NCBI RefSeq assembly: GCF_004349245.1
Contig: NZ_SMLC01000014.1
Coordinates: forward strand, 1 to 64,000
DNA: 64,000 nt
Direction: 5' to 3'
Origin: Actinomadura sp. 6K520
GTDB taxonomy: Bacteria > Actinomycetota > Actinomycetes > Streptosporangiales > Streptosporangiaceae
The notes under the pieces were generated by a model, which saw nothing but the letters and a program-made list of their open reading frames with translations, was not told the DNA's origin and made no database searches. Below, piece by piece: positions 54,809 to 62,682 of this stretch (its first letter is position 1; every line of letters starts with the position of its first letter). The position numbers and the translations under genes were made by a program.

Positions 54809-55570
54809 ATGACATTCGACCCCACGCTGGTCGTCGGCCCCGAGCTGCTCGCCCAGCACGGCATCGGCGTGGTCGCGCCCTTCGACTTCGCCCTCGACCG
54901 CGAGCTGTGGCGCTGGACGCCCGACGACGTGTCGCTGTTCATGACGAGGCTTCCGTACGTCCCGGTGCCGGTCACCGTCGAGATGGCGTCCGCGCTGTCC
55001 GACCAGTCCATCGTCCGGCAGGCCACGCGGGACGTGCTGGCCCCCGAGCCGCTCGCCGTCGCGTACGCCTGCGCGTCGGGGAGCTTCATCGGCGGCAAGG
55101 CGGGCGAGCTGCGGCTGCACGAGTCGATGCGGCTGGCCGGCGCGCCGGTCTCCACGACGACGTCGGGCGCGCTGGTGGAGTCGCTCCGGCTCCTCGACGT
55201 CAGCCGCGTCGCCGTCGTCACCCCCTACATCGACGCGGTCACCGAGCGGCTGGTGTCCTTTCTCGGCGAGTACGGCATCGAAGTGGTGTCGTCGGTCGGG
55301 ATGGGGCTGCTCAGCCACATCTGGAAGGTCGGCTACGGCGAGATCGTGTCGGCGGTGTCGGCGGTCGACGGCCCCGAGGCCGAGGCCGTCTTCATCAGCT
55401 GCACGAACGTGCCGACCTACGACATCATCGCCCCGCTGGAACAGATGATCGGCAAGCCGGTCCTCACCGCCAACCAGGTCACGATGTGCACCGCGCTGCG
55501 CTCGATGGGCCGCTCCGCGGCCGGTCCCGGGCAGTCGCTCGTGCAGCTGGCCCCGTCCACCGCCGCCTGA
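54809..55570 (+). CDS. Asp/Glu racemase-fold protein (maleate isomerase/arylmalonate decarboxylase-like), two-cysteine
   Basis: 253 residues. Both catalytic cysteine positions of the superfamily are present: YACASGSFIGG and ISCTNVPTYD. VVAPFDFALDRELWRWTPDDVSLFMTRLPYVPVPVT and TANQVTMCTALRSMG are typical of maleate cis-trans isomerase-like members. Two cysteines suit racemisation or isomerisation. ATG 54809 follows DUF3830 by 16 bases; a GTG at 54797 is an alternative start. It is followed by a paralogue that has lost one cysteine. Confidence 0.9.
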   Translation: MTFDPTLVVGPELLAQHGIGVVAPFDFALDRELWRWTPDDVSLFMTRLPYVPVPVTVEMASALSDQSIVRQATRDVLAPEPLAVAYACASGSFIGGKAGELRLHESMRLAGAPVSTTTSGALVESLRLLDVSRVAVVTPYIDAVTERLVSFLGEYGIEVVSSVGMGLLSHIWKVGYGEIVSAVSAVDGPEAEAVFISCTNVPTYDIIAPLEQMIGKPVLTANQVTMCTALRSMGRSAAGPGQSLVQLAPSTAA

Positions 55571-55606
55571 TCACCGCTGGAGCCCGAGGGTAGGATTGAC
55601 GATTCG

Positions 55607-56392
55607 ATGCCACAGAACAGATTGAGCGCCGGGTTCCTCTACCCCGGCTACAGCGCCGAGGCCGACTACCCCGCCATCGAGCGCGCTCTCGGCGGGGTGC
55701 ACCTGCCGGTCGTGCACACGCTGATGCGCGAGGACGCCCACCGGGTCGACGCGCTGCTGGACATCGGCGGCGCCGACGTACTGGCCGAGGGCGCCGGCGT
55801 CCTGCGCGACATGGGCGTCCAGGCCGCCGTGTGGGCCTGCACCAGCGGGAGCTTCGTGTTCGGCTGGGACGGTGCGGCGCGGCAGGTCGAGGGCGTCCGC
55901 GAGGCCACGGGCGTGCCCGCGTCCAGCACCTCGTTCGCCTTCGTGAACGCCGCGCGTGCCCTCGGGGTGACCAGGGTCGCGATCGCCGCGACCTACCCGG
56001 CCGACGTCGCGGAGCGGTTCGTGGCGTTCCTCGGCCACGCCGGCATCGAGGTGGTGGCGCTGTCCTGCCGGGGCATCATCACCGCCGCCGAGGTCGGCAC
56101 CCTGGGCCGCGACGAGGTGCTCGCCTTCGTCACGGCCAACGACCATCCGGACGCCGAGGCGGTGCTGGTGCCCGACACCGCGCTGCACACCGTGTCCTGG
56201 CTCGACGAGCTGGAGGCACGGGTCGGCAAGCCGGTACTGACCGCCAACCAGGTGAGCGTGTGGGAGGGGCTGAGGCTCGCGTCCGGTCCCGGGGGGCTCG
56301 CCCCGCGCACCGGGCTGGGCCGGCTGTTCGCCGAGCCCGCCGCCGTCCCGGCCGGCGCCGCCGAGCGGGGACGCGATATCTGGCAGCTATGA
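55607..56392 (+). CDS. Asp/Glu racemase-fold protein, second cysteine missing
   Basis: 261 residues, a paralogue of the preceding gene. The first cysteine is in VWACTSGSFVFGW, but the second position reads VLVPDTALHT, with Asp where the partner has Cys. TANQVSVWEGLRLA is conserved. A single cysteine is how arylmalonate decarboxylase differs from racemases, although there the retained cysteine is the other one, so the reaction is open. The ATG at 55607 has AGGG and GGATT upstream. The GntR gene follows after 18 bases. Confidence 0.88.
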   Translation: MPQNRLSAGFLYPGYSAEADYPAIERALGGVHLPVVHTLMREDAHRVDALLDIGGADVLAEGAGVLRDMGVQAAVWACTSGSFVFGWDGAARQVEGVREATGVPASSTSFAFVNAARALGVTRVAIAATYPADVAERFVAFLGHAGIEVVALSCRGIITAAEVGTLGRDEVLAFVTANDHPDAEAVLVPDTALHTVSWLDELEARVGKPVLTANQVSVWEGLRLASGPGGLAPRTGLGRLFAEPAAVPAGAAERGRDIWQL

Positions 56393-56410
56393 GAAAGGGG
56401 CCCCGCGGCA

Positions 56411-57070
56411 ATGGGCCGATTGGGTGAGCTGGAACCTGTCCCCCGCAAGTCGACCGTCGAGATCGTCTCGGACGAGCTGCGCTCGGCGATCATGTACGGG
56501 TCGCTGGAGCCCGGCGCCCAGCTCGGCGAGGCCGAGCTGGCCGGCCGGCTCGGCATCAGCCGGGGCCCCCTGCGCGAGGCGATGCAGCGGCTCGTCCAGG
56601 AGGGGCTGCTGGTCAGCGAACCCCACCGCGGGCTGTTCGTCATCACCCTGGACGAGGGCGACGTCGAGGACGTCTACCTCGCCCGGCTCGCGATCGAGCG
56701 GGAGGCGTGCCAGCTGATCATGGAGCGGAACCGCGGGGAGGCCGTCGCCAGGCTCACCGACGCCCTCGACGCGCTCATCGACGCGGCCGACCAGCGGGAC
56801 CGGGTCGCGATGAGCGACGCCGACCAGGCGTTCCACGAGGTCCTGGTCAGCTCGTCCGGCAGCCCCCGGCTGGAGCGGATGGCGCACACGCTCCTGGTGG
56901 AGACCCGCATGTGCCTCAACGCGCTGCAGGACACCTACCCGGAGCCGTCCGAGCTGGTCGAGGAGCACCGGCGGCTGGTGGACGCGATCGGCGACGGCGA
57001 GGAGGAGCGGCTGCTGACCCTCATCGAGGAGCACATGACCGACTCCATCGAGCGGCTCCGCCTCCCCTAG
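56411..57070 (+). CDS. GntR-family (FadR/FCD) transcriptional regulator
   Basis: 219 residues. The winged helix is STVEIVSDELRSAIMYGSLEPGAQLGEAELAGRLGISRGPLREAMQRLVQEGLL. The FCD effector domain follows, with metal/carboxylate ligands in ADQAFHEVLV, VEEHRRLVDAI and LIEEHMTDSI. Such regulators bind TnGTnnACnA-type palindromes and respond to organic acids. Both palindromes in this locus (54121 and 57142) fit. It sits in the operon whose promoter it likely controls. Confidence 0.93.
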   Translation: MGRLGELEPVPRKSTVEIVSDELRSAIMYGSLEPGAQLGEAELAGRLGISRGPLREAMQRLVQEGLLVSEPHRGLFVITLDEGDVEDVYLARLAIEREACQLIMERNRGEAVARLTDALDALIDAADQRDRVAMSDADQAFHEVLVSSSGSPRLERMAHTLLVETRMCLNALQDTYPEPSELVEEHRRLVDAIGDGEEERLLTLIEEHMTDSIERLRLP

Positions 57071-57109
57071 CTCTTCCGGCGGCGCCGAACCGGAGCGGCC
57101 CCTCGGCGC

Positions 57110-57157
57110 TGGACATCCGGTCCCGGGGACACCTACATTGCAGATTGTCGACAATCT
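57110..57157 (+). promoter_or_regulatory. Aminotransferase promoter with GntR-type operator (site 2)
   Basis: TGGACA (57110-57115), 18-base spacer, TACATT (57134-57139), followed at once by the perfect 16-base palindrome AGATTGTCGACAATCT (57142-57157) where transcription should start. The core TTGTCGACAA matches the GntR consensus and site 1. The gene starts 25 bases later. Confidence 0.8.
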
Positions 57158-57182
57158 ACGAAGGGCATCGGAGGGACGACGC

Positions 57183-58436
57183 ATGGCTAAGCTGTCACCC
57201 CTGCTCAAGCAGGCCACCCCCGTCCTTGCCGAGCGCGGCGAGGGCGTCTACCTGTACGACACCGACGGCCGCCGGCACCTCGACTTCACCGCGGGCATCG
57301 GCGTCACCGGCACGGGGCACTGCCACCCGCGCGTGGTCGAGGCGGCGCAGCGGCAGGTCGGCACGCTGATCCACGGCCAGTACACGACGGTCATGCACGA
57401 GCCGCTGCTGCGGCTCACCGAGGCGCTCGGCGAGGTGCTGCCGTCCGGCCTCGACTCGCTGTTCTTCCTCAACAGCGGCAGCGAGGCCGTCGAGGCGTCC
57501 ATCCGGCTGGCGCGGCACGCGACCGGCCGGCAGAACATCGTCGTCTTCCACGGCTCCTTCCACGGCCGGACCATGGGCGCCGCCGCGCTCACCACGGCGG
57601 GCACGAAGTTCCGCGCCGGCATCGGCCCGCTGATGCCGGGCGCCGCCATCGCGCCGTTCCCGCAGGCCTACCGGTACGGCTGGGACGAGGACGACGCCAC
57701 CCGGTTCGCGCTGCGCGAGCTGGACTACCTGCTCGTCACCGCCAGTCCCGCGTCCGACACCGCCGCGTTCATCGTCGAGCCGGTGCTCGGCGAGGGCGGC
57801 TACATCCCCGCCCCGCCCGGGTTCCTGGAGGGGCTGCGCGAGCGCGCCGACCGGCACGGCATCCTGCTGATCATGGACGAGGTGCAGACCGGGTTCGGGC
57901 GGACCGGCCGGTTCTGGGGGCACGAGCACTCCGCCGCGCTTCCCGACATCCTCATCACCGCCAAGGGCCTCGCCAGCGGCTTCCCGCTGTCGGCGATCGC
58001 GGCGCCGACCGCGCTGATGGAGAAGGCCCGTCCCGGCTCGCAGGGCGGCACCTACGGCGGCAACGCGGTCTCCTGCGCCGCGGCGCTCGCCACGCTCCAG
58101 GTCATCCAGGACGAGGACCTCGTCGGCAACGCCGCCCGGCAGGGCGCGCGGCTGAACGACGGCCTGCAGAAGGTCGCCGCCGACCACCCGGCGATCGGGG
58201 ACGTGCGCGGGCTCGGGCTGATGCAGGCCGCCGAGTTCACCGCGCCCGGCGGCGAGCCCGACGCCGACGCCGCGGCGCGCGCCCACAAGGCGGCGGCCGA
58301 GCGCGGGCTCCTGCTGCTGACCTGCGGCGCGTACGGCAACGTCGTCCGGATGATCCCGCCGCTGATCGTCACCGGGTCGCAGATCGACGACGCCCTCGGC
58401 CTCTGGTCGGACGCCGTCGCGGACGCGGTCGGCTGA
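57183..58436 (+). CDS. Class III (GabT-like) PLP aminotransferase
   Basis: 417 residues. LDFTAGIGVTGTGHCHPRVVEAA, FFLNSGSEAVEASIRLAR, FHGSFHGRTMGAAALT, IMDEVQTGFGRTG, and the PLP lysine in ILITAKGLASGFPLSA are all family features. Such enzymes transfer the amino group of an omega-amino acid (for example 4-aminobutyrate) to a 2-oxoacid. ATG 57183 follows GGAGGGA. It has its own GntR-type operator and is the last gene of the catabolic locus. Confidence 0.93.
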   Translation: MAKLSPLLKQATPVLAERGEGVYLYDTDGRRHLDFTAGIGVTGTGHCHPRVVEAAQRQVGTLIHGQYTTVMHEPLLRLTEALGEVLPSGLDSLFFLNSGSEAVEASIRLARHATGRQNIVVFHGSFHGRTMGAAALTTAGTKFRAGIGPLMPGAAIAPFPQAYRYGWDEDDATRFALRELDYLLVTASPASDTAAFIVEPVLGEGGYIPAPPGFLEGLRERADRHGILLIMDEVQTGFGRTGRFWGHEHSAALPDILITAKGLASGFPLSAIAAPTALMEKARPGSQGGTYGGNAVSCAAALATLQVIQDEDLVGNAARQGARLNDGLQKVAADHPAIGDVRGLGLMQAAEFTAPGGEPDADAAARAHKAAAERGLLLLTCGAYGNVVRMIPPLIVTGSQIDDALGLWSDAVADAVG

Positions 58437-58465
58437 CGCACGCCGGGAAACGCCCGGGATGCACC

Positions 58466-58504
58466 GGCGCCCGGTGGTCACCGGAGAGGGGACCACCGGG
58501 CGCC
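58466..58504. terminator. Strong bidirectional hairpin between convergent genes
   Basis: GGCGCCCGGTGGTC (58466-58479) pairs perfectly with GACCACCGGGCGCC (58491-58504), a 14-base stem with an 11-base loop. It lies midway between the convergent aminotransferase and lipase genes. No T-tract is present, as is usual in high-GC actinomycetes. Confidence 0.8.
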
Positions 58505-58521
58505 GTCGCGTCCGCGGCGGG

Positions 58522-59376
58522 TCAGCCGAGCGGGTCGGCGCAGTCGATGGGCCAGTACGGGCCCCAGATGTCGAGCGAGTTCTGCACGAACTTGATCATC
58601 ACGGGGTCGAAGTTGATGCCGAGGTGCGCGTTGGTGTCGTTGGGGCACTTGTCCTGGAGCAGGACGTTGTGCGCGTTGGAGCCGTTCAGGAACGACGAGG
58701 TGTAGGGCGTGACGACCTCGTCGTACTTGGTGGCGAGCACGATGTACTGGGGGCCGGGCACGGTGTCGCCGCCCTCGTTCAGCTCCCGCAGGAAGTCCGA
58801 GCCGACGATCTGCTGACCGGCCGCCGGCGCGGCCTCCACGATCGCCTGGGTGATGCCGAGCAGCCGGCCCAGCTCCACCAGCCCCGACGCGTTCGTCCCG
58901 TGGTTCGACGGCACGATCCCGACGAGCTTATTCACCTTCGCGGCGCCGCCGAGGAACTTCATGTAGTACCGCGGCATCATGCCGCCCTGCGAGTGCCCGA
59001 CGATGTCGACCTTCGGCGCGCCCGTCGATTCGAGGACCCGGTCGACGAACGCCGACAGCTCACCGGCCGACGTGGGAATGTCGTAGATCCCCTGGATCGG
59101 GCCGTCCTTCGGGCCGCCGTAATTGAGGGCGTAGACGCAATATCCGGCCTTCTTCAGTGCCGGGGAGAGTTTCTGCCAGTTGAACGCCATGTTCTCGAAC
59201 GTGCCGTGCACGAGCACGACCGGCCGCGGATGCCAGAACGACGGCTTGCATTTCCAGTCGTTCGCCCCTTCCGGGACGATCTCGGCCTGTGCGGGCGCGG
59301 TGACGCCGGTCGTGCCCAGTACGGCGGTCATCGCGGCCGCGATGACCGCCCATCTGCGGAGCCGACTGAAACGCAT
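58522..59376 (-). CDS. Secreted triacylglycerol lipase/esterase (alpha/beta hydrolase)
   Basis: 284 residues. A Sec-type signal peptide (RFSRLRRWAVIAAAMTAVLGTTGVTAPAQA) ends near residue 30. PVVLVHGTFENM is the oxyanion region and VDIVGHSQGGMM the nucleophile elbow (Ser). The remainder matches lipase class 2. It would hydrolyse esters outside the cell. ATG 59376 has GGGAG six bases upstream, better than the ATG at 59382. Confidence 0.92.
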   Translation of the reverse strand: MRFSRLRRWAVIAAAMTAVLGTTGVTAPAQAEIVPEGANDWKCKPSFWHPRPVVLVHGTFENMAFNWQKLSPALKKAGYCVYALNYGGPKDGPIQGIYDIPTSAGELSAFVDRVLESTGAPKVDIVGHSQGGMMPRYYMKFLGGAAKVNKLVGIVPSNHGTNASGLVELGRLLGITQAIVEAAPAAGQQIVGSDFLRELNEGGDTVPGPQYIVLATKYDEVVTPYTSSFLNGSNAHNVLLQDKCPNDTNAHLGINFDPVMIKFVQNSLDIWGPYWPIDCADPLG

Positions 59377-59409
59377 GTGCATCTCCCTAATGCGGGCACG
59401 GCCAAAAGA

Positions 59410-59439
59410 GGCCGGGACCCGAACATGCGGGTCCGGCCC
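59410..59439 (-). terminator. Rho-independent terminator after the CoA-transferase
   Basis: On the minus strand GGCCGGACCCG pairs with CGGGTCCCGGCC (one bulge) and is followed by CTCTTTTGG, a stem with a T-run. It lies between the CoA-transferase stop (59599) and the lipase start (59376), both leftward, so the lipase needs its own promoter. Confidence 0.65.
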
Positions 59440-59598
59440 CTCATCGCCGTGTCGGTGGGGGTGGGGTGCACATAACGTACGGCCGCTTTCCGGCCCGGTC
59501 TTGTGGAGTGGCCGCCGGTTACCCCGAGGAAATTGTCAAACGACTCACAATCAGGGGAGCTCGCTCACTTCTGACCAGCCCCGAGGGGCGGAGAGCGG

Positions 59599-60744
59599 TC
59601 ACGCCTGGGCGACCGCGCCCTCCTTCAGGAGGGTCTCGGCGTCGCCGAAGCCGAGGTCGTCCAGGACCGCGCGGGTCTGGCCGCCGGGGAGGGCGGGGAC
59701 GCCGTCGGTCTCGGTGGTGGTCCGGGAGAAGCGGGGCGCCGGGGCGGGCTGCGGGTGGCCGGCCAGCGCGGGGAACACGTCGCGGGACGTGTTGAAGGGG
59801 TGCTCGGCCGCCTCCGCCATGGACAGGACGGGGGCCACGCAGGCGTCGCTGGGGACGAAGATCTCCGTCCACTCGTCGCGGGTCTTCGTGCGGAACACGG
59901 CGGCGAACCGCTCGCGGAGCGCGGGCCAGCCGGAGCGGTCGTGCTGGGCGGGGAGGTCCTCCTTGTCGAGGCCGCTGAGGCGGAGGAACTCGGCGTAGAA
60001 CTGGGGCTCGATCGCGCCGACGGCCATGTGGCGCCCGTCGGAGGTCTCGTAGACGTCGTACCAGGGGGCGCCGGTGTCGAGCAGGTTGACGCCGCGGCGG
60101 TCCTCCCACAGGCCGCCCCGCAGGAAGCCGTGGATGAAGGTGGACAGGTGCGCGGCGCCGTCCACGATGGCGGTGTCGACGACCTGGCCGCGTCCGCTCG
60201 TCCTGGACTCCAGGAGGGCGGACAGGATGCCGACGACGAGGTACATGCTGCCGCCCGCGAAGTCGCCGAGGAGGTTCAGCGGGACCTGCGGAGGCCCGCC
60301 GGCCCGGCCGATGGCGTGCAGCGTGCCGGTGATGGCGATGTAGCCGATGTCGTGCCCGGCGGTGTGGGAGAGGGGCCCCTCCTGGCCCCAGCCGGTCATC
60401 CGCCCGTAGACGAGCTTCGGGTTGCGGGCGAGGCAGTCGTCCGGGCCGAGGCCGAGTCGCTCGGTGACACCGGGCCGGAACCCTTCGAGGAGGGCGTCGG
60501 ACTTCTCGACCAGCCGGAGGACGACCTCCTTGCCCTTCTCGCTCTTCAGGTCGATCGCGATGGAGCGCTTGCCGCGGTTGGCGAAGTCGGTTCCGCCGGC
60601 GGTCTCCCCGGCCCTGACCGCGGAGGCGCGGTCGACGCGGATCACGTCGGCGCCGAGGTCGGCCAGCAGCATCGCGGCGAACGGCCCCGGCCCGATCCCG
60701 GCAAGCTCGATCACCCGTACTCCGGACAGCGGCCCCTTGCCCAT
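59599..60744 (-). CDS. CaiB/BaiF CoA-transferase family protein (alpha-methylacyl-CoA racemase-like)
   Basis: 381 residues of family III CoA-transferases. GVRVIELAGIGPGPFAAMLLADLGADVIRVDR at the start is typical of alpha-methylacyl-CoA racemase (Amacr/Mcr), as are NRGKRSIAIDLKSEKGK, EGFRPGVTERLGLGPD, GRMTGWGQEGP and the catalytic-pair region GHDIGYIAITGTLHAIGR (His, Asp). It would epimerise 2-methylacyl-CoAs from sterols or branched fatty acids. ATG 60744 has AGGGAG six bases upstream. Full length. Confidence 0.93.
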   Translation of the reverse strand: MGKGPLSGVRVIELAGIGPGPFAAMLLADLGADVIRVDRASAVRAGETAGGTDFANRGKRSIAIDLKSEKGKEVVLRLVEKSDALLEGFRPGVTERLGLGPDDCLARNPKLVYGRMTGWGQEGPLSHTAGHDIGYIAITGTLHAIGRAGGPPQVPLNLLGDFAGGSMYLVVGILSALLESRTSGRGQVVDTAIVDGAAHLSTFIHGFLRGGLWEDRRGVNLLDTGAPWYDVYETSDGRHMAVGAIEPQFYAEFLRLSGLDKEDLPAQHDRSGWPALRERFAAVFRTKTRDEWTEIFVPSDACVAPVLSMAEAAEHPFNTSRDVFPALAGHPQPAPAPRFSRTTTETDGVPALPGGQTRAVLDDLGFGDAETLLKEGAVAQA

Positions 60745-60818
60745 GCGCATCTCCCTGAATCTCGTTCGGTCCCCCCAGTGTGCACGATCAATGTAAGGGA
60801 ACGCTGACCCGGGCGCCG

Positions 60819-62381
60819 CTATCGGGCGGTGAGCTTCACCGGGTCGTCCCGGTCGCCGGTCGCCATCAGCAGGCGGTCGCGGACGGTGGAGCGGCGGACG
60901 CCGTCCGCGTGCGGGACGAAGCCGCGCCCGGCGGCGGCCAGGTAGTACCAGCGGTCGGACGGGGCCCGCCACCAGGTTCCGCTGACCGGGCGGCGGGCGT
61001 CGCAGGGGCCGGTGGCCCGGTCCTTCGCGGCGAGCAGCGTGGCGGCGGCCGTGGTGGCGCCGTCGGCGAAGGTCAGGCGGGTGCAGAACCAGTCGGCGGA
61101 GCCCCCGCCCCGGGGCAGCCTGCCGGACCAGAAGTTCCACGCCATGGCCTCGGCCACCGGCCGGTCCGGCCGGTCCGGCGGGTGGGCCGCGCAGGCCAGC
61201 CGGTTCCAGAGCTCGCGGGCTCCCCGGCCGAGGCGCGCGGGCTCGTCGCGCCCGCCGGGCCGGTAGGCGGGCGAGTGGTAGCCGAGGACGGTGGCGCGCG
61301 GGCCGCCCAGGTCGCCGACGGTCCTGGAGCCGACGTGGAAGAGGGGGCCCAGGCCGCAGCCGGATTCGGCGCGGGCGGGCTCGGTCACGCCGTCGGTCAC
61401 CGCGAGGGCGCCGCCGGCGAGGGTTTCGGGCCGCGGATCCCAGGGGGCCAGGAGGTAGCGCCCGCCGCCGAGGGCGATCGGGGCGGACGCGTCCTGCCCG
61501 GCGTCGACGATGTCGAGGCCGCCGCCCCGCGTGTAGCGGGCGACCCGGCCGCCCTGCCGCAGCACGGCGAGGGGCGTACCGCCGACGTTGCCCGCGTAGA
61601 GGAGCTGCGCGGTGCCGGCCGCGCGGCGGTCCGCCGGGGCGGCGGCCCAGGCTCCGGCGGCGCCCCGGGTGAACGCCCGGTCGCGGGCGAGGTCGCCGCG
61701 GGCCGGCCAGGCGTCGAGGGTGCGGGCGCCGCCCGTCCAGGCGCCGGGGCCGGCCGAGACGAGCCGCAGCGCCGGTTCGCGCGGTTCGCCGCGCTCGGTC
61801 ACCACGAGCACGGCGAGCAGGGCGGCGGTGAGGACGGCGGCGGTGCCGAGCGGCAGCACCGAGCGGGTCCGGACGGGGCGCAGCAGCGCGGGCTCGAACC
61901 GCTCGGCACGCCGGGCGGCGGGCGGCCGGACGGCGTCGGCCGCGCGGATCGCGGGCCAGGGGTCGCGGACGCGCAGCTCGACCAGCTGGTCGTGGACCGC
62001 GTAACGGGGCAGCCCCTCGACGTGGCGCAGCACGTAGGCGACGCGAACGTGCGGGTGGAGTTTGGCCAGGGCGGCGGTGAGCGCCGGGTCGGGCAGCCGG
62101 GTGGGCAGGGCGCGCAGCCAGGGGCCGAGGCCGATGTGCAGCCGCCTGGACGGGCGCATCGCCCGGCGGAGCACGCGGGTGCGGCGGCGGGCCAGCCCGG
62201 CGGGCGAGCGGTCCCGGGCGCCGCGGGCGGAGGCGTCCACGATCCGCCGGGCGACCGCCAGCCGGTAGACGCGCTTTCCGGTCCCGGGAAGAACGAAATA
62301 CGCCATCCGGACAAGGTCGCCATATGTCGTTCTCGACGGCGGCGTTTCCGTCCTCGTATTCGTCAGGACATCTTCCGTCAC
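60819..62381 (-). CDS. Single-pass membrane protein with sigma-region-4-like N-terminal half, unknown function
   Basis: 520 residues and no family I can name. Residues about 110-170 (LPDPALTAALAKLHPHVRVAYVLRHVEGLPRYAVHDQLVEL) recall region 4 of ECF sigma factors, though the HTH is degenerate. One hydrophobic segment follows near residues 205-225 (LPLGTAAVLTAALLAVLVV). The C-terminal 290 residues should be outside the cell and contain glycine-rich beta repeats and several cysteines (SGCGLGPLF, RLACAAHPP, ADWFCTRLTF, TGPCDARRPV). GTG 62381 has GAGGGAG nine bases upstream. It diverges from the Ser/Thr kinase, 300 bases away. Confidence 0.7.
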   Translation of the reverse strand: MTEDVLTNTRTETPPSRTTYGDLVRMAYFVLPGTGKRVYRLAVARRIVDASARGARDRSPAGLARRRTRVLRRAMRPSRRLHIGLGPWLRALPTRLPDPALTAALAKLHPHVRVAYVLRHVEGLPRYAVHDQLVELRVRDPWPAIRAADAVRPPAARRAERFEPALLRPVRTRSVLPLGTAAVLTAALLAVLVVTERGEPREPALRLVSAGPGAWTGGARTLDAWPARGDLARDRAFTRGAAGAWAAAPADRRAAGTAQLLYAGNVGGTPLAVLRQGGRVARYTRGGGLDIVDAGQDASAPIALGGGRYLLAPWDPRPETLAGGALAVTDGVTEPARAESGCGLGPLFHVGSRTVGDLGGPRATVLGYHSPAYRPGGRDEPARLGRGARELWNRLACAAHPPDRPDRPVAEAMAWNFWSGRLPRGGGSADWFCTRLTFADGATTAAATLLAAKDRATGPCDARRPVSGTWWRAPSDRWYYLAAAGRGFVPHADGVRRSTVRDRLLMATGDRDDPVKLTAR

Positions 62382-62682
62382 GGCGGGCCACTCCCTCTGG
62401 GCCGTTCTGTCGTCGCGAAGCACGAGGTTAGGCCGCACAGGGGCGACGCAGGAGCGGAATTGGGACAACGATTAATCGGGCCATTGGAAATGTCCGCCTA
62501 TTTCCGCACCCGGAGGTGGCGGAAGATCGGCGCCCGGACCGCTCGGCGGGAGAAGCCCGCGCCCGATTCGTCCCCGTACTACGCTGTTGCACCCCGGGGG
62601 GAACCTCCCCGGACCGCAGTACATCGAACGATCGCGCCCCCGCCGCGACCCCGACGAGCGACCACGAAGGATTCCCCTGCCC
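62382..62682. promoter_or_regulatory. Divergent intergenic region before the Ser/Thr kinase
   Basis: About 300 bases without a gene. It contains an AT-richer stretch near 62470-62500 (ACGATTAATCG is a short palindrome) and an imperfect nested hairpin TTCCGC-ACC-CGGA-GGT-GGCGGAA at 62502-62524. Promoters for both flanking genes should lie here, but no convincing -35/-10 pair was identified. Confidence 0.35.
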
